A stretch of DNA of 64,000 bases from Serpula lacrymans var. lacrymans S7.9 (GCF_000218685.1 NW_006763290.1:4366908-4430907), one strand, 5' to 3'; counted from the stretch's first letter, positions 30,472 through 43,164 are shown. Notes: generated by a model not told the origin, from the sequence alone. Made by a program: numbers and translations.

Positions 30472-30896
30472 CATTACAATATACAATTTTTGGACTTCCA
30501 AAGTTTCAGTCAACTTCAAACTTCCCTTTTGACATGTGTGTCATGCGGCACTTTCCTTACTTTTCAATCTCCACTTGTAACTTCACTTTCTTGCGCTGTG
30601 CTGCTTCCTCTTATTATTAGATAGAACTCTCTCAGGTGGTGGAGCTGGTCACAAGGGCTGTGAACTGTGACATTACCAGCCACCACCCTTAGTAACTGTA
30701 TAGTACACATGTACACATAGTCTGTAGATGTATATAAACCCCAATAGATCAAGGAGACTTCTCAGTGAGTCCTCCTGTTACTGTATTTACCCATAACAAA
30801 CTTGGTCCTACCTTCAGGGAGAATACCCTCTCCTTCCCTCACACCTCTTTGCTTGTCTTCACTGTGTGTTAGAGTATACAAACCTTGGTTGTTACA
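30472..30896 (+). mobile_element. Solo LTR, family 1 (B type), TSD TTGGA
   Basis: CATTACAATATACAATTTTT ... GGTTGTTACA, 425 bp, between perfect TTGGA repeats at 30467-30471 and 30897-30901. The terminal TG has become CA. It is the most diverged B copy, with several changes at former CpG sites. Inserted in the Gag part of copia element 2. Confidence 0.9.
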
Positions 30897-31140
30897 TTGG
30901 AGATATGGTCCTGTCTCTCACCTTTTTAAGCACCATTTTCTATTTGGTGTTGGATATGCAAATATCTCATAACTTCCAAATCCAGTGCTGTCTTGTTGCT
31001 GGGAGGCTCTCTAAGGCCGTAGCACTTATATTATAGATTCATGGACATGCTTGAACAATGTGTTTCTGAAATGCGGTATTATATATTGTAATGACCAGTA
31101 ATCATTTATTAGAGAACCCACATATATTTTTGTTGTCTAC
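30897..31140 (-). pseudogene. Copia Gag remnant upstream of the LTR
   Basis: The minus strand reads LEVMRYLHIQHQIENGA before ERQDHISN at the LTR boundary, a helical Gag-like stretch. Upstream of about 31020 the reading is lost. The 5' LTR of element 2 is not found. Confidence 0.45.
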
Positions 31141-31150
31141 AGCAACACCA

Positions 31151-33066
31151 TGAGTCCTCAGACCCCCAAGCCATCCATTCCCTCTGATGTTCCTTCCAGC
31201 TGGAAATTGCTGGTTACAGAACTTGCAGCACAGTGTGCTATTTTACTTCCGGCAAGCATTGATTCACATGCATACTGAGGGGCCCGACCTCCTCCAGCCA
31301 GAGCCGGGATCCCAGTGGGATTGGAATGCAAAACTCCTGGGAACATTTGTTAGCAAATATAAGAGAGCAGCAGGGGTGTTAGTGATTGCATACCTCACAA
31401 GGAGTAAATCATTTGTATTGCACCAAAGACATTACTGATGAATACCCGGGTAGTGAATATTCAATAGGATGCAACATTGTATGCAGAGCAGGGATATTGG
31501 CATTATCACAACCCCTTCCATCATAATGGACATTCATGGAAGAATAGTTCTATGGTACCTCCCGGGCATCCTCACTGAGGAGAGACAGGTAAAAATATAT
31601 TTACATGGTCAAGCAAGATACTTATATTGAGCTAATATATTTAGTAATGCATGTGTGATAGTCTACAGCATCTCAAGCAAAATATGGAAAGCAAACACCT
31701 CACGAAGCCCTCAAAGAGCTGGCATCAATCTTCCAAATATTACAAAAATCCCAGGGACTATCGGCTATTCCCATGTGGGTTGATAGACTTATCCCCAGCG
31801 TGGTTGCAACTCAGTCACAAAGTTTGTGTTATTGAGTTATAATCTTATACATTACAATTAATAAAAGTTTCACCACAGAAAAGTGGAGAGGCTCCACAAG
31901 CTTTCCAGTCCTTGTGCAATCTACACCGCCTGGCACCGGTGAACTGTGGTTGCAATCCTTTGTGGAGACCAGGACCCTCATGAGTGCAATCTTGCATGTA
32001 GCTCACCCTGCACTTTATGAGTCAGCCGGGGAGGCGCTGGTACAAGTTGAGGACCATATGGATGATGTGATGATACTAAAGGCATGGAGCTCAGTCTTCA
32101 ATGCACTTTCTATCATCAGTACACCGGGATTGTCTCTCCAAATCAGAGTGGTATGACATGTTGGCAAGGTGTAGGAGACTACAATGAGGCCATTCTGGAG
32201 CTCACCGGGGCAGGTTTTTGCTTCAAGTTTGATAGTGGGACTATTGCTGCATGTTTGGGTCATGAAGTCACAATTTTTGTTCTTCCATCTGCAGGTGCCT
32301 CAAGGCTTTGATCAAATTGGTAAGCACCTGGCATGGTAGGGGTTTACCCATTGACACTTTTTAGAAAGTTTTGTGACTTTTCTAGCACACGATCTGCCCC
32401 AATTTAGCCCTTTTTGCCTCAAATTTCGCACTTTTGGAGGTCAAGACTGTAGTGTTAGGTCTGTATTGATTGCTACAGGTAAGATATATCATGAAACAAC
32501 TAGGACAGAGTAGCCGTGTTAGGATAGCAAATTGCCACTTCTTAGACTCACTGTGCTCTCTACGCCCCCGGAGTGCAAATTATGTGCCGTATCGGAAATC
32601 ACATCTAGACGCAGCTATACACTACAGTCAACTTGACATCCTTGTGGTTCTGGTCAATGCCAATTGGAACCATTGGGCAGGCATCCGCATTGATCTTAAA
32701 CAGAAGTCATCTGCATACCGTGATGGCCTTCATTCAAGTGCAACAGCATCTGTTGACGACCTTGACTTACTATCTTGGTATCTAGCTGCCATTCAGCCAG
32801 ACTGCAACCATAGATCATACCCATCAGGTTCAGCTATCTGGAAGATGCTGACACAGTAAGACAGTGCCTCTTGCGGCATTGTTTATCTGACTACATTGGG
32901 GGCAGAGCTGCTACAGTACAATCCATGGTCACAGGTTACATCGATATCAGCCCACATAGAGTGGTTTGTGCGCTTATCTCAGAGTTTACAAGCTAATGAA
33001 AGTGTTGGTGCAATTTATAATATTCCTATGCCAAGAACAAATATTGACACTCCTTGCTTGGTTTAG
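31151..33066 (+). pseudogene. Ulp1-like (C48) cysteine peptidase of a large DNA transposon, degenerate
   Basis: A broken multi-exon reading begins MSPQTPKPSIPSDVPSSWKLL at about 31151. Helical middle parts follow (SPAWLQLSHKV at about 31800; TLMSAILHVAHPALYESAGEAL and DVMILKAWSSVFNALSI at 31970-32110). The peptidase-like region (32470-32940) has SAIHYSQLDILVVLVNANWNHWAG-type sequence, with the His of NHWAGIRIDL, an Asp in YRDGL and, after a helix, LTQ-stop-DSASCGIVYL. This is the His-Asp-(Gln)-Cys order of Ulp1/SENP SUMO proteases. A TAA falls one codon after the Gln. Ulp1-like proteases recur as accessory proteins of fungal DNA transposons; the host target is unknown. Confidence 0.6.
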
Positions 33067-33389
33067 GAAATTAGTGGTAGCTGTATCACAAAAAGAACTC
33101 TGTCAAGGCTGACAGAACTTGAAGATCCCAAACTTGCTATGTGCTTGGACATTAACCCCGTTGGAACTCCTAATTCATGTCTTTGCTGCCCTTCTAGTCC
33201 TATTCAACCACTCTCCAAATCACCATCTGTAGTATTGTCACTGCCACATAAATAAAAAAAGCGTGCTCATTCAGTCTCCTCTGCTTCATCAGAATGTCCC
33301 TCTGAAGATAGTGTCTCTGAACACAATCTGTCTCGGCATTATGGGAAACACAGGAAACAAAGTGACGCTAGTCAGTGTGGCAGTTCATG

Positions 33390-36300
33390 GGCAAAACAGA
33401 AAGCACTCAAAGAAAAGGCTTCTTCCCCTATATTTGTGATTGATAGGAACCACCTCCTTTCATTCTGAGCCAAAGTTCTACATGATAACCCACATGCAGA
33501 ATTCAAGTCTAATGACTTACATTGAGTGCAATGTTCATATTGTGCACAGTGGATTAAAATGCTGGAAAAAACACCGCAGATCTCAAAAGTGTCATGCAAA
33601 GTAATCTAAAGGCCTTGTTGTCAAGTCACTATATAATTTTTTCAGCCCACAATCACGGCCAGCTCCTGGAACCCATACACATTCTCATCAATGTATAAAC
33701 AATATTTTTATTCCATGTCCTGGTCTTACACATGAAAGTTACCCAAGTGTTAATTGCTACTTGGGCTGTACAGCAACTCTAGGTGGTGGCGCACCTTCAC
33801 GGACAAAAATCGCAAAAGAACTCTATGGTGACGCTTCTGGTGATCTTTTGTGGAAGGATTTATCACCTCAGCAACAGAAAATGGTTCTGCATCATGAACA
33901 GGCCCTTTACAAATGGCAAATCAGATGTGCTGTTGGTGCTGTATTCTTGTTATCTTGCTGATATAAGGACCATTTTATTATTTTCTTATCTTCGCTATGT
34001 CTTGGTTCTCGAACATTTTTCCCATTACACCTCTGGCTCTAGGGCTAAAGGTATCATTTGCCATTTTACTTCTCATAGCCCTCACAGGCTTTCTTAACCA
34101 TCGCTACCATTTTATATCACAGATCAGAGACTGGGTATTGCTCCCAGCCAGCCAGCACACTGAGTAGGGACTGGTAGTAGGCATCTCGCCAACCAGCTCC
34201 AAACCCCAGTAAAGCCTGGATATACTAATAAACGCCTTGTTCAGGATCATACCTCATCATGAGGATACGGTTCCTGAACACGCATAACAAACCTCTATTA
34301 TTAGTACAAAACTCTCACCCGCTGATTAATCAAGTTAAAAGTCGTACAATAGTTGTTCTCCCTTTTTCTTATTGGCTGATTAATTCCTCAGACCACTTTT
34401 TGTATATTCTCCTTTCGGTCTGAGGAACGAACAGTTCACTATATAAAGCCTTACCTATTCATGTATGGCTCCTTAGTTTTCTATTACTGAATTTACCCGC
34501 TTTACTCCTCAACGAAAACCTTTGAAGCTTACCTCTCAAAGTCCTCTACTTGCTATATTTACTAGCGTCTGTTGACCTCAAGCTCATCGAACCCCTTACT
34601 CCCTGCAAGTGCAGAAGGAGACAGGTTTCGTTTTTGTTATAGTTTATTGTTGCCTCACAGCTGAGGGGAGGCTCTATTTGAGGATGGGGCAACAAATCCT
34701 TGCATGGAGTGCCAGAAACTTCAAAAATTACACACATTCCAAAATGTTCTCAACCGCAAAGTGCCATTGGAAAAAAAAGGAGCCAAAAATGGTGTGGCTT
34801 ATACTTGGTGCTGCACAGGGCCCTATTTGTGTAACATCAAATGATGAAGTTGACGCATTATTTGAAAATGCTCAAATCAACACTAACAAAGCAAAAAAAG
34901 TACTATGGACATATTATTGTTTTGAAGACACTACTTATGCTCAACTGCTTGTAGTTGCGTATCTGGATGCTTACTATCCCACTACCAAAAATCCCGCCAA
35001 TCCTTACTTATAGCTGTTGTGGCTTGTGGATCAACGGACGATGCATAGGACCTCTCAAAAATGCACTTTGAACTTCTTTGAATGATGCATGAGATGGGAT
35101 TACACATCACCTCACTTGCAGCTGATGGGACAGAAACAGAGCGTGCTACTCAGTGTATCATTGCTGCATCTGCACATTCTATTTTTCATTACAGCATCCC
35201 CAACAATGTCACTGGTTGTACCATTGAGTTTTCAATCCCACTCTTTTATGGCTACCCCACTGTCCGTGTACAGGACTCAAAACATGGTGCAAAAATGTCC
35301 CACAACCAATTATTCACTGGTGCTCGACTTCTTGTACTAGGCAATTTCCCCATCTACTATAGAATTGTCCATAGTCTTGCTGAACATTTTTTGGGCCCTC
35401 TCTTTCTTTGTGATATTGAACAAGTTGATAAACAGGATGACCGTGCTGCTGCACGCCTTTTTTCAGCAGAGACTCTCAAATTTCACATGACGCACTTTCC
35501 AAAACAACCATCCCTCTCTATTTATCTCTTCATTCTTTGGGAGCTTATAGATGCCTGGCAGAATATCATACATACCACTTGTGCCAAAATGGTTCTGCGT
35601 GCTTGTTTTTTCCTGATGGCCTGGCGCAATCATGTAGGACAATACCCTAATTATGCATTTCATGTCCATTTCATCTCCCGTGAATCCTAAAACATTTTTC
35701 TCATATTGTGCGACAGCCTTATTCAGCTCATACTGGTCTACCACAGATATTATCCAATATACCCACTTCTACCATGGTTACATTCCACCAAAACATGTGA
35801 GCACACCTTTGGGTTGTTGTGACAGTTAAAGAAAGGTTTTAGCTATGCCAATATTCTATATCTAGAACCAAAGTTGCAGGCTCTGATGATGGGAGCCTTT
35901 CAAGACCTTTCACCTGAGGAAAAAGCAAACCAAACAGCAGCAGGCTACCACCACACATATTTCTGAGGGCTTGATCTTGATACTGCTGCTCTGATAGCTT
36001 GGCCAACAGACACAGAACTTGAACACGCTTCACAGCTTGCCTTTCAAGAAGTAGAGCAACTCCTTGCTGCTGTTGGCTTTGAAGCACAAGCTGTAATGAC
36101 TCTATACAGAGCTCCTGAGCCGCTTCAAATGAAAGGTCCAAACTCAACAAATATCCACCCACCACAAACTGTGTACGATGTCCTTCAGAAATATGTAGTA
36201 TTATCACTACCATCACACCTTAAGGATAAGATTGAAACATGTGAAATGGCTTTAGCAGTCGCAGATGTGGATCAAACACTAAAAATGTGAGATTGGTCAT

Positions 36301-37460
36301 TTTTGTTCCAAAATACTCTCTTATACATATTGTGCTTATCCCATCTCTAGAATAGCAATACCTGACTCCATTTTATCTGACGGGACAGCGGTAGGTAAAA
36401 TATTAGATGAGCTTCATGCTATAGCTGAAACATCATCTGTATGCTTTTTATTTTCCATTGATGTTGCTGTGCTAATGTATACAACTGTAATTAGAAGGTG
36501 TGTGCTGGCACATCAAGAGTTGATACCAAAATAAGTCAGGCCCTCGAGCTTGTAGACCCTTTTGGCTCACGCTAAGGCAAAATGCCTTAGTTTCAGTTAG
36601 AAAGTTAGAAAGGATCACCAACCTCAAGAAACAGCCAAAGCAGTTTGCCAAGCTAATTATTTGTCTACTATTCAGATACCGAGTGGATCTAAAGTGGAGG
36701 ACAAAACAAGCTCAATACGAGACATCCTCATGCGTCGACTAGCATCACTTGTACCAGACTCACAATATACCACAACTGGTGCAGACCGGCAAATGCGTCA
36801 CTATGGAATTTGTATAGGAACTCGCACTGATTCTGGGGCTCATGCAAGGCAGAAAGAAAATTTGCAACTTGTGACATCCAAGGTAGTATACACTGTCCAA
36901 TCAACTGAACACAAACTGATTCTTTTTTCCCTTGTAATCTTAGAAGTTTGCCCAGTATCGTGAAGTAGCATTTTCCAGGCTACAGAATATTCACGACAAC
37001 ATGTTCAATGCTAATATCACAGAGCTAAAGCCTCTTGCACCTGATAATTTTGTTATTTTTTATACATAGGCCAAGAAAAATACAAAACAAGGGCCAGAAG
37101 TCCTGCTTGGTGAAGGTATGGGAATGATTTGCTCAAGCTCCTTATCTGACATACTCTGTCTATGCTAATTCAGTGATCACCATGTACACCAATAGTGGTG
37201 CAAAAGGTGCACGACATGAATGGATAAAATCAGCCCAAAGTGTTGGCCAGCCTTCTTATATCAATGTTCAAGTTTACCACTTCTTGCATGGCAGTGTGTA
37301 TATTTCTATTGCATGCACATCTCTAGGTTGCTCAGTCTTTATGTGAGTTCCTCGAGCCCATATTCTCTTTTTGCTAGCAACAGTAGCTTCTGAGATCATC
37401 CGGTGTCAAATTGATACAGATCCTGCTCACCCCTTTACATCAGGAAATTTACATGTATCT
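33390..37460 (+). pseudogene. Zinc-finger and transposase-like protein of the same transposon, split by an LTR
   Basis: The N-terminal part (33400-33961) has VQCSYCAQWIKMLEK (zinc-binding pair), then CPGLTHESYPSVNCYLGC and GGGAPSRTKIAKELYGD with SPQQQKMVLHHEQALYKWQI. After the family-2 LTR it resumes with CMECQKLQKLHTFQNVL, then at 35082-35690 GLHITSLAADGTETERATQ, YPTVRVQDSKHGAKMSHNQLF, VDKQDDRAAARLFSAETLK and ELIDAWQNII. The region around 35890-36290 has AAGYHHTYF and NQTAAG-type sequence, and 36661-37340 has SGAKGARHEWIKSAQSVG and PSYINVQVYHFLHG. This block order is common in Agaricomycete genomes. The Asp-rich motifs (ADGTE, QDSKH, RQDD-like KQDD) suggest an RNase H-fold transposase, but I do not name the superfamily. 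Many frame changes and a missing block near 35750 mark it as decayed. Confidence 0.6.
33962..34659 (+). mobile_element. Solo LTR, family 2, TSD GCTGA
   Basis: TATAAGGACCATT ... GCCTCACA, 698 bp, between perfect GCTGA repeats at 33957-33961 and 34660-34664. Very similar to 16553-17249 over its whole length. It interrupts the transposase-like gene, and joining across the duplication restores a reading into CMECQKLQ. Confidence 0.95.
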
Positions 37461-37676
37461 TAGGCGTTTTATTTTCAATTGTAAGCTACGTCAAGCCATA
37501 TCAAGCCATATCAAGCCAACAAAGGCAGATAAGTGACACTAAGGCCAAGATAAAGCTGTCAAAAATCATGTATTCTAAGACTAAGATTATGGTCACAAGA
37601 CCAAAAAGCCATTATAAGTGGTTAAGAAAGACTAAGATGAATTTGTTCTGAAAAATGACTAATAAGGCAAGTAAGA
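37461..37676. other. Short intergenic stretch with a small direct repeat
   Basis: About 37496-37523 contains AAGCCATATC repeated in tandem (CAAGCCATATCAAGCCATATCAAGCC, three units of about 10 bp). It lies between the two oppositely oriented transposon genes. No terminal repeat could be assigned to either. Confidence 0.4.
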
Positions 37677-40347
37677 CTAGAAAGCAATTTCAAACACATT
37701 CTGATCAATAAATTTATTAACATAGAATAAGTCAAAAGAATCAAGAGAATTGGCACAGTTGATATCTTTTCCTATCAAAGCATCACCAAAAACAGGCATC
37801 ATATGAGCCGCTCGCATGATGCAGTCTGTATGGATAACCTGAAGTGTAGGCGAGCCATCCTTGTTATAATCTGGATGCACAATCCACATCCCAGTGAGCT
37901 CATCACATTCATCACCACTGCACTAATGCACATGGGTAGCAAAACTCCTCGATAGGAAAAAAAAAAGAGTAGTAAAACACGAACAATATCAAGGCCCTGC
38001 ATGCCAGGGAGTGTAGCATTGCGTTCTACAAATACTGTGTCATGCCAAGCTGGACCTTTGTGCCACATTGGCGTTACATGGATCACTTCACGATGCATCC
38101 CACCAACACCACTTTTGTCACTTAGTGCCTGGAAATATATGGTTGCAGAGTGCACCACTGATATTTTTGTGTCAGGGAAAAGCCTGGGGCAAGCTCTCAA
38201 GGGAACATCATATGAGGGGGGAGCATCTGGGTTGTCCAGATGTTCCTGGCTGTATAAAAATTGTTGGATGTGCTCTACAAAGGGTGATTGTTGGATTTGT
38301 TCTCCGAGTTCATGAGGTGTTCACATGTAATTAGGTTCTAGTTATGTACATAATTAGTTAACACAAATTTACAAGAAAACAGAAGATGTGGGCTTGGTTA
38401 CTGGTCCTGACTTCATCGGCATCTTCTTCTATATCCCTAAGATCTGAAAAGAGTTAGTTGACTAACCATGTAGTTACACAGAAAAAAGAACTTACCTTCA
38501 AGCTCTAAGTCGGCATTGGCCCATGCATATGTTAGACTATCATCCTCAAGCATCCCTCGGCTTGTAAAATCCACACGTGATGCCGCTAGCTTGTCAAGTT
38601 GTTGGTTTGTAGTAAGCATTTGTCCTAGGGCTTCATAATAGCTGGAACCTCTCCAAGGTTCTTTGATGGCCTTGATGTGTTTTGCCTCAGTGATAAATGA
38701 ACAGAGGCCATTTGGGGCCCCAAACTGACGAACGAGGAGAGGGTAGTGTGTGAGAGAACGTTGGGGAGGGAGGAAAAAGCCAGTAGGACGGATACTGAGG
38801 GTCTGGAAAATAGTTCAATGTTTGAAGGAAGTCAAAGACATACTCTTGGGAATAGAAAGAAACCCGAGAAAAGCAACTGCATTTCTATGTGCCCAACGCA
38901 CACCATTATGTACATTACCTATAAATATATACATTGGATATAATTTGTTTTGTCCTGTTGCAACAAAAACAGTCATTTTATCACTCCCAAGGATGATTGG
39001 GACAAACATCAATCCATGAGTGTTAGCATCTTGAGCTATATTGTCTGCATGTTTCCATGCCCAATCACCAGACATGAAATGATGGTATTTCCGCTTGCCT
39101 GTGCTGTCATACTCACGTACGGGCCTGTAATCAAACCATCCTGCGAAGTCTGGATTTGAAAGCATATTTTTTACAATGGCATGTGGGCTGCAAAACCAGA
39201 CTTTATAAGGTTTAGTTATCTAGTGTGGGATATCAGTGTCTAGAAGTTTGCCGTTGTAAGCAAGCATGAAAGATTGCCAAGGAATATCTCCAAGTGATGT
39301 TGAATCAATAGTCCTATAAAGGTCATCAGCACTGGCAAAAGGCACACAATCTTCCTGTAAGCCGTTTTTGATGAAGGATGCACGCCAAAGGTCCATGAGC
39401 GTATTAATATCCCCAGCAGACACCTGTGTTTTCTGATACAGCAGTTTGGCAGCTTCAAATTCAATGTGATCATAATATGTGTTAGTTTTGGTGATTCTGC
39501 ACCTAGTTGTGCTATCTATTTTCCCTTCTTTCTAAATCACTTTCCTCTTTATTTTTTCTGCTGTATTGTTCAGTATTCACTGAGCATTCTATAATTTCGC
39601 CTTTGTGGCTGATTTGTTTACCTTTGTTTACAAAACTTCGGACTAGTATTGCAGAGTCCAGTATTCCTATTCTTTAGTTACTCATACTGGACTCTAGGTA
39701 CTGTACACATTCTGTACTCTCTGATAATATAGTTACTCATACCGGACTCTAGTTCTGTCCCTGTTAGCTCTCAGCAAGTGGCTAGACACTTCCCAGAAGT
39801 TCTCATTTGAACAATATGGTGTCCGGTCTTCCTTGGAGGGATTCTGCGGTGGAATAGGCAGCTCTCCTGCAGGTAGATAGACACCGTGTTCATCACATGG
39901 CAAACCTGAATAAATAATCAAAGATTGAAATAGTAAAAAGACAGAATAATCACCATTAATGAATGGATGGTATTCAAACTCAGGATTTGGCCTTTCCTCG
40001 TGTGGAGGGATGTCCTTGTCACCATTCTGCACAGGTTCTATGTCCTCATCATACATCTGATCCTCATCCTCATCCTGTGTTGCTTTGTCTTCCATATCCA
40101 CATCTCTGTCTGTCACATCCTGTATAGCATCCTGTTGGGTCTTGTTCTGAGTTAAATCTCAATGCTGGAGCTGTGTAGTGTTCAAAAAGGACAGGTGGTG
40201 CGTCCGTATATGCTTTGTGAGCCCACTTTGATTACAAAACCATTGTTTGCAGCCCAAGGTGTCACAACGAAGGAGCTTGGCATTGTGAGATTGATGAGAT
40301 TGTGATCTGTGGGTTGGGGAAGTTAAATACATTGGATGTAGAACCAA
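37677..40347 (-). pseudogene. Plavaka-like transposase gene (CACTA-related group), multi-exon, probably decayed
   Basis: Minus strand, in order: a C2H2 zinc finger (CDTLGCKQWFCNQSGLTKHIRTHH, 40250-40190), an acidic stretch, then FEYHPFINGDYS... LPCDEHGVYLPAGELPIPP (Y-H-P-x-I-x-G and PCD-x-x-G motifs characteristic of Plavaka transposases). Next are KLLYQKTQVSAGDINTLMDLW, DYRPVREYDSTGKRKYHHFMSGDWAW, VPIILGSDKMTVFVATGQ, PMYIFIGNVHNGVRWAHRNA and FLGFLSIPK. It ends with CGMWIVHPDYNKDGSP, RAAHMMPVFG and LDSFDLFYVNKFID, with stop at 37677. Asp residues of DWAW and GSDK are kept. Introns near 39900, 39220 and 38500 look normal, but the block 37890-38400 changes frame, so I think it is inactive. Family: Plavaka, described from Agaricomycetes as CACTA relatives. 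Confidence 0.75.
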
Positions 40348-40775
40348 AAGAGAGAGACGCAGCTACACATTGTTACAATTTCTGAGTCACATTACCCTGG
40401 GCGTGCGACAGGCTGTTAGCCACACCATGGGTGCATTTTCAAAATACTTGCTCACCTATTGATATGTACCCCATTTCCATCTCTCACTTCTACCTCTTGC
40501 CTCATCCTCTTAACTATGAGCTGACCAATCACTTGTGCCAAGAATGCAAGCCAGCACCCTGGACAAGTTGTGTTGGACTCTCAGCCCAAGCGTCGGACAT
40601 GAACAGAAATAGCAGAAGAAAGAAAAAACAAAGCCCACAATGACAAAATGACCACACTTGCTATCAGGCAGGCACTTTCAGCTCTGGCAAAAAAGGAAGA
40701 CAAACAAGCAAGAGAAGACTTAGCAGCAGAAAATCCAGTTCCACCTCCTTCTCAGCGCAGTGTGCTCAGCCAAAG

Positions 40776-43164
40776 ATGGCATCAAAGACTTTAGGACCTG
40801 GCATCACTCTCAGGCGTCAGAAAAGCAACCACATGGTCATTCCTGATAGCAAAGAAAAAAGAGTGTCTGTTGGAGGTAATGAACAATACAAAGAAGACTC
40901 TGACCTGTCACCCCCACCACCGTCCCGATTTCGACACAGAAGAAACCTGTCTCCCCCACCACCATCTCAAGTTCAATGCAGAAGCAGCCGAGCTATTGAT
41001 ATTCCTGCTAGTGAGGAAGATATTGCAGAGACTCATTGGGGAGACTTTGATAATGGGACTCAGCTTGATATGGCCAATCCAGGTGATTGTTCAATCAATG
41101 AGAGCGGGGGCCTGGGTGTTGCTACAAGAGAAAGAGTTAGTAAGCATACTGAAGTTGATGAGAGGGCCAGAGAGGACATTGAAGAAAGCGACGAGGAAGA
41201 GCGGCCAAAGAAGAAGAAAAAGATGAACATGAGGGAAGCTGTAAGTGCACTGCATAAACAATCTGATGGCCCAGTTAATCAGAAGGCACCTTGCCTCATC
41301 AGTGCGTCTATCAACCATCAGCCACCACCAAGGGAATCAGAATGTGGGAGGCAACAGCCACATGTCAGGTTCGAGTCATTTTCCCTAATTTGCTTGATTC
41401 CATTATACTCATGCAATTGTCACCCATGATGTTACTTACACCCTCAACTCTATTTTACCACAATCCAAGAATAGCTGATGGCTCAGCTGTGCAATCCTTT
41501 GAACTTGATGTAGTCGAAGATTGGGCTAATCATGTTGCTAGCAATGCTAATTCCATCAAAAGCCAGGGCAAACTACTTGCCACAAACAGCAGATTGTTGT
41601 CTCAAATCACTGACATTGAAAAGTCCAAAAAAACAACTTCAACAGCTCTAACATCCTTATCTAGCACGGCCAACTCATCTAATGCCCATGCAAATGACGA
41701 TAATAATGGCAGCCTGTATCATCCTGGTGGATTCATTGACCCGGATGAGGATGAAGCAGATGAGAAAATGGCTTTAAAAGGGAAAAAGAGGACCACTACA
41801 TCAGTACATATCCCCACTCTACACAGTCCACTCACTGAACTGGTTTTTAGAATCAGGTCACAATAAGTCGGAGAACCGTGATCTCCATGAGGGATGTCAC
41901 ATAGACAATAGATGGTGCTTGGTCTTCGTACCAACATTTCAGCAATAGCTTGGTACCTCTGAGAATCCATGGAATCTCAATGATCCCAAAGTATTGATTG
42001 CTATGCAGGTGATCTGGGATGTTGTGTATCCTGATATTGTTACAATTAACATACCAGCACCTACTTACGCTTCACTTTTGTACTTCTACTTCTATTTTCC
42101 AAGTCACATGACCAGTCATGTGACACATCACCTGACCAGTGTCTAGACTCATCATGTGACCGGTCACATGCTAGACATCGGACTTTGAACTTTATTTACA
42201 ACTGTACAGTACCTCATGTATTTTAGTATATATACAAGAGCAATACATGGGGAAGGACTCAGCGAGTCCTCCTGTTGTCTAGCATAACTAACTCACTGCA
42301 GCCTAAGGGGTAACCACCATCATCTTCTTTATAGTGTGTTCCTGTGTGCGCCAGAGTAAATAACTCTTGGTTGTTACAGATATTGTGTACCTTGTTAGTG
42401 TGAACTGTCCTGTTTATTGTGTAGTAAGTAATTCTCCTATGTTTTTTTTCTTCGTTACATCTCACATACCCTTTCAGCTTGGCCAACAAGTCTACAAGTG
42501 GCATAACAGTTTCAGTGCTTCAGCGCAGGCAATGTTGGAGCATTTATTCGATACTATGCCTGACTTCAGGTCCCAGGAATCTTGTCAGTTGTTCTCAAAG
42601 TCTATGCTAGAAGATTTGACCTTTTTATACGGGGTTGTTGGACCGGAGAGATCAGTGAGTCCACCCACTTGTATTTCTATCCAATGTAGTATCCATAATA
42701 ATATATTCTTATATTACTAGAAGCATTGGGGAGCATTCTGCTCCCCTTTTATTTTACAGACATTTGCATCCCATTTGGATGTAATTGTTGGCTCAGTTGA
42801 TGTCCCAGCATTGTGGGCAAGTCATGCCACCGCCAGTTCATCTGAACTTGTCAAAAACCTTCCATAGGGTGCTTTAGCACGGTGTGGAGCTGCGGTATTT
42901 TTTTTCTCATTTTTTTCCCTGGACTATTACTCATTTTTGGTATACTTTCAGGTGGAACATATATTTACAAAGCAAAGTCAAGTCCCCATACTTTGTGCTG
43001 AGGATAAGGAGGAGGATGATGTCTCTCTTGAGGGGAGGAATAGCATGTCTACCGGCAAATCATTCCTCAAGCCCATCCCTCAGCTAAATGTACTCAGCGG
43101 AAAAGAGACAACTGTACACGACAACTTCTCTAGCGCCAATTGGGGAGCAGCTACCCGTGGCTAG
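40776..43164 (+). pseudogene. Unassigned transposon-associated gene with DUF6532-like C-terminal part, interrupted by a solo LTR
   Basis: Begins MASKTLGPGITLRRQK. It is a disordered acidic/basic N-terminus with the repeated SPPPPS blocks and KKKKKMNMREAV (nuclear-signal-like). The next exon (41464-41866) is Ser/Asp-rich with helix LLSQITDIEKSKKT. The third part reads PKVLIAMQVIWDVVYPDI, is cut by the LTR, and continues IVYLVSVNCPVYCVV. After an intron comes LGQQVYKWHNSFSASAQAMLEHLF, then SKHWGAFCSPFILQTFASHLDV and GALARCGAA before an acidic tail ending at 43164. The W-D-x-x-Y-P and SPFI-x-QTFA-x-HL motifs recur in Agaricomycete proteins with transposon context. Function unknown. Several exon joins need in-frame stops to be intronic. 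Confidence 0.5.
42038..42378 (+). mobile_element. Solo LTR, family 1 (A type), TSD GATAT
   Basis: TGTTACAATTAAC ... GGTTGTTACA, 341 bp, between GATAT repeats 42033-42037 and 42379-42383. It carries a perfect dyad of GTCACATGAC and GTCATGTGAC separated by two bases (42103-42124) and an 18 bp perfect palindrome CATGTGACCGGTCACATG (42153-42170). Inserted in the transposon-associated gene, whose frame is restored by removing it. Confidence 0.95.
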
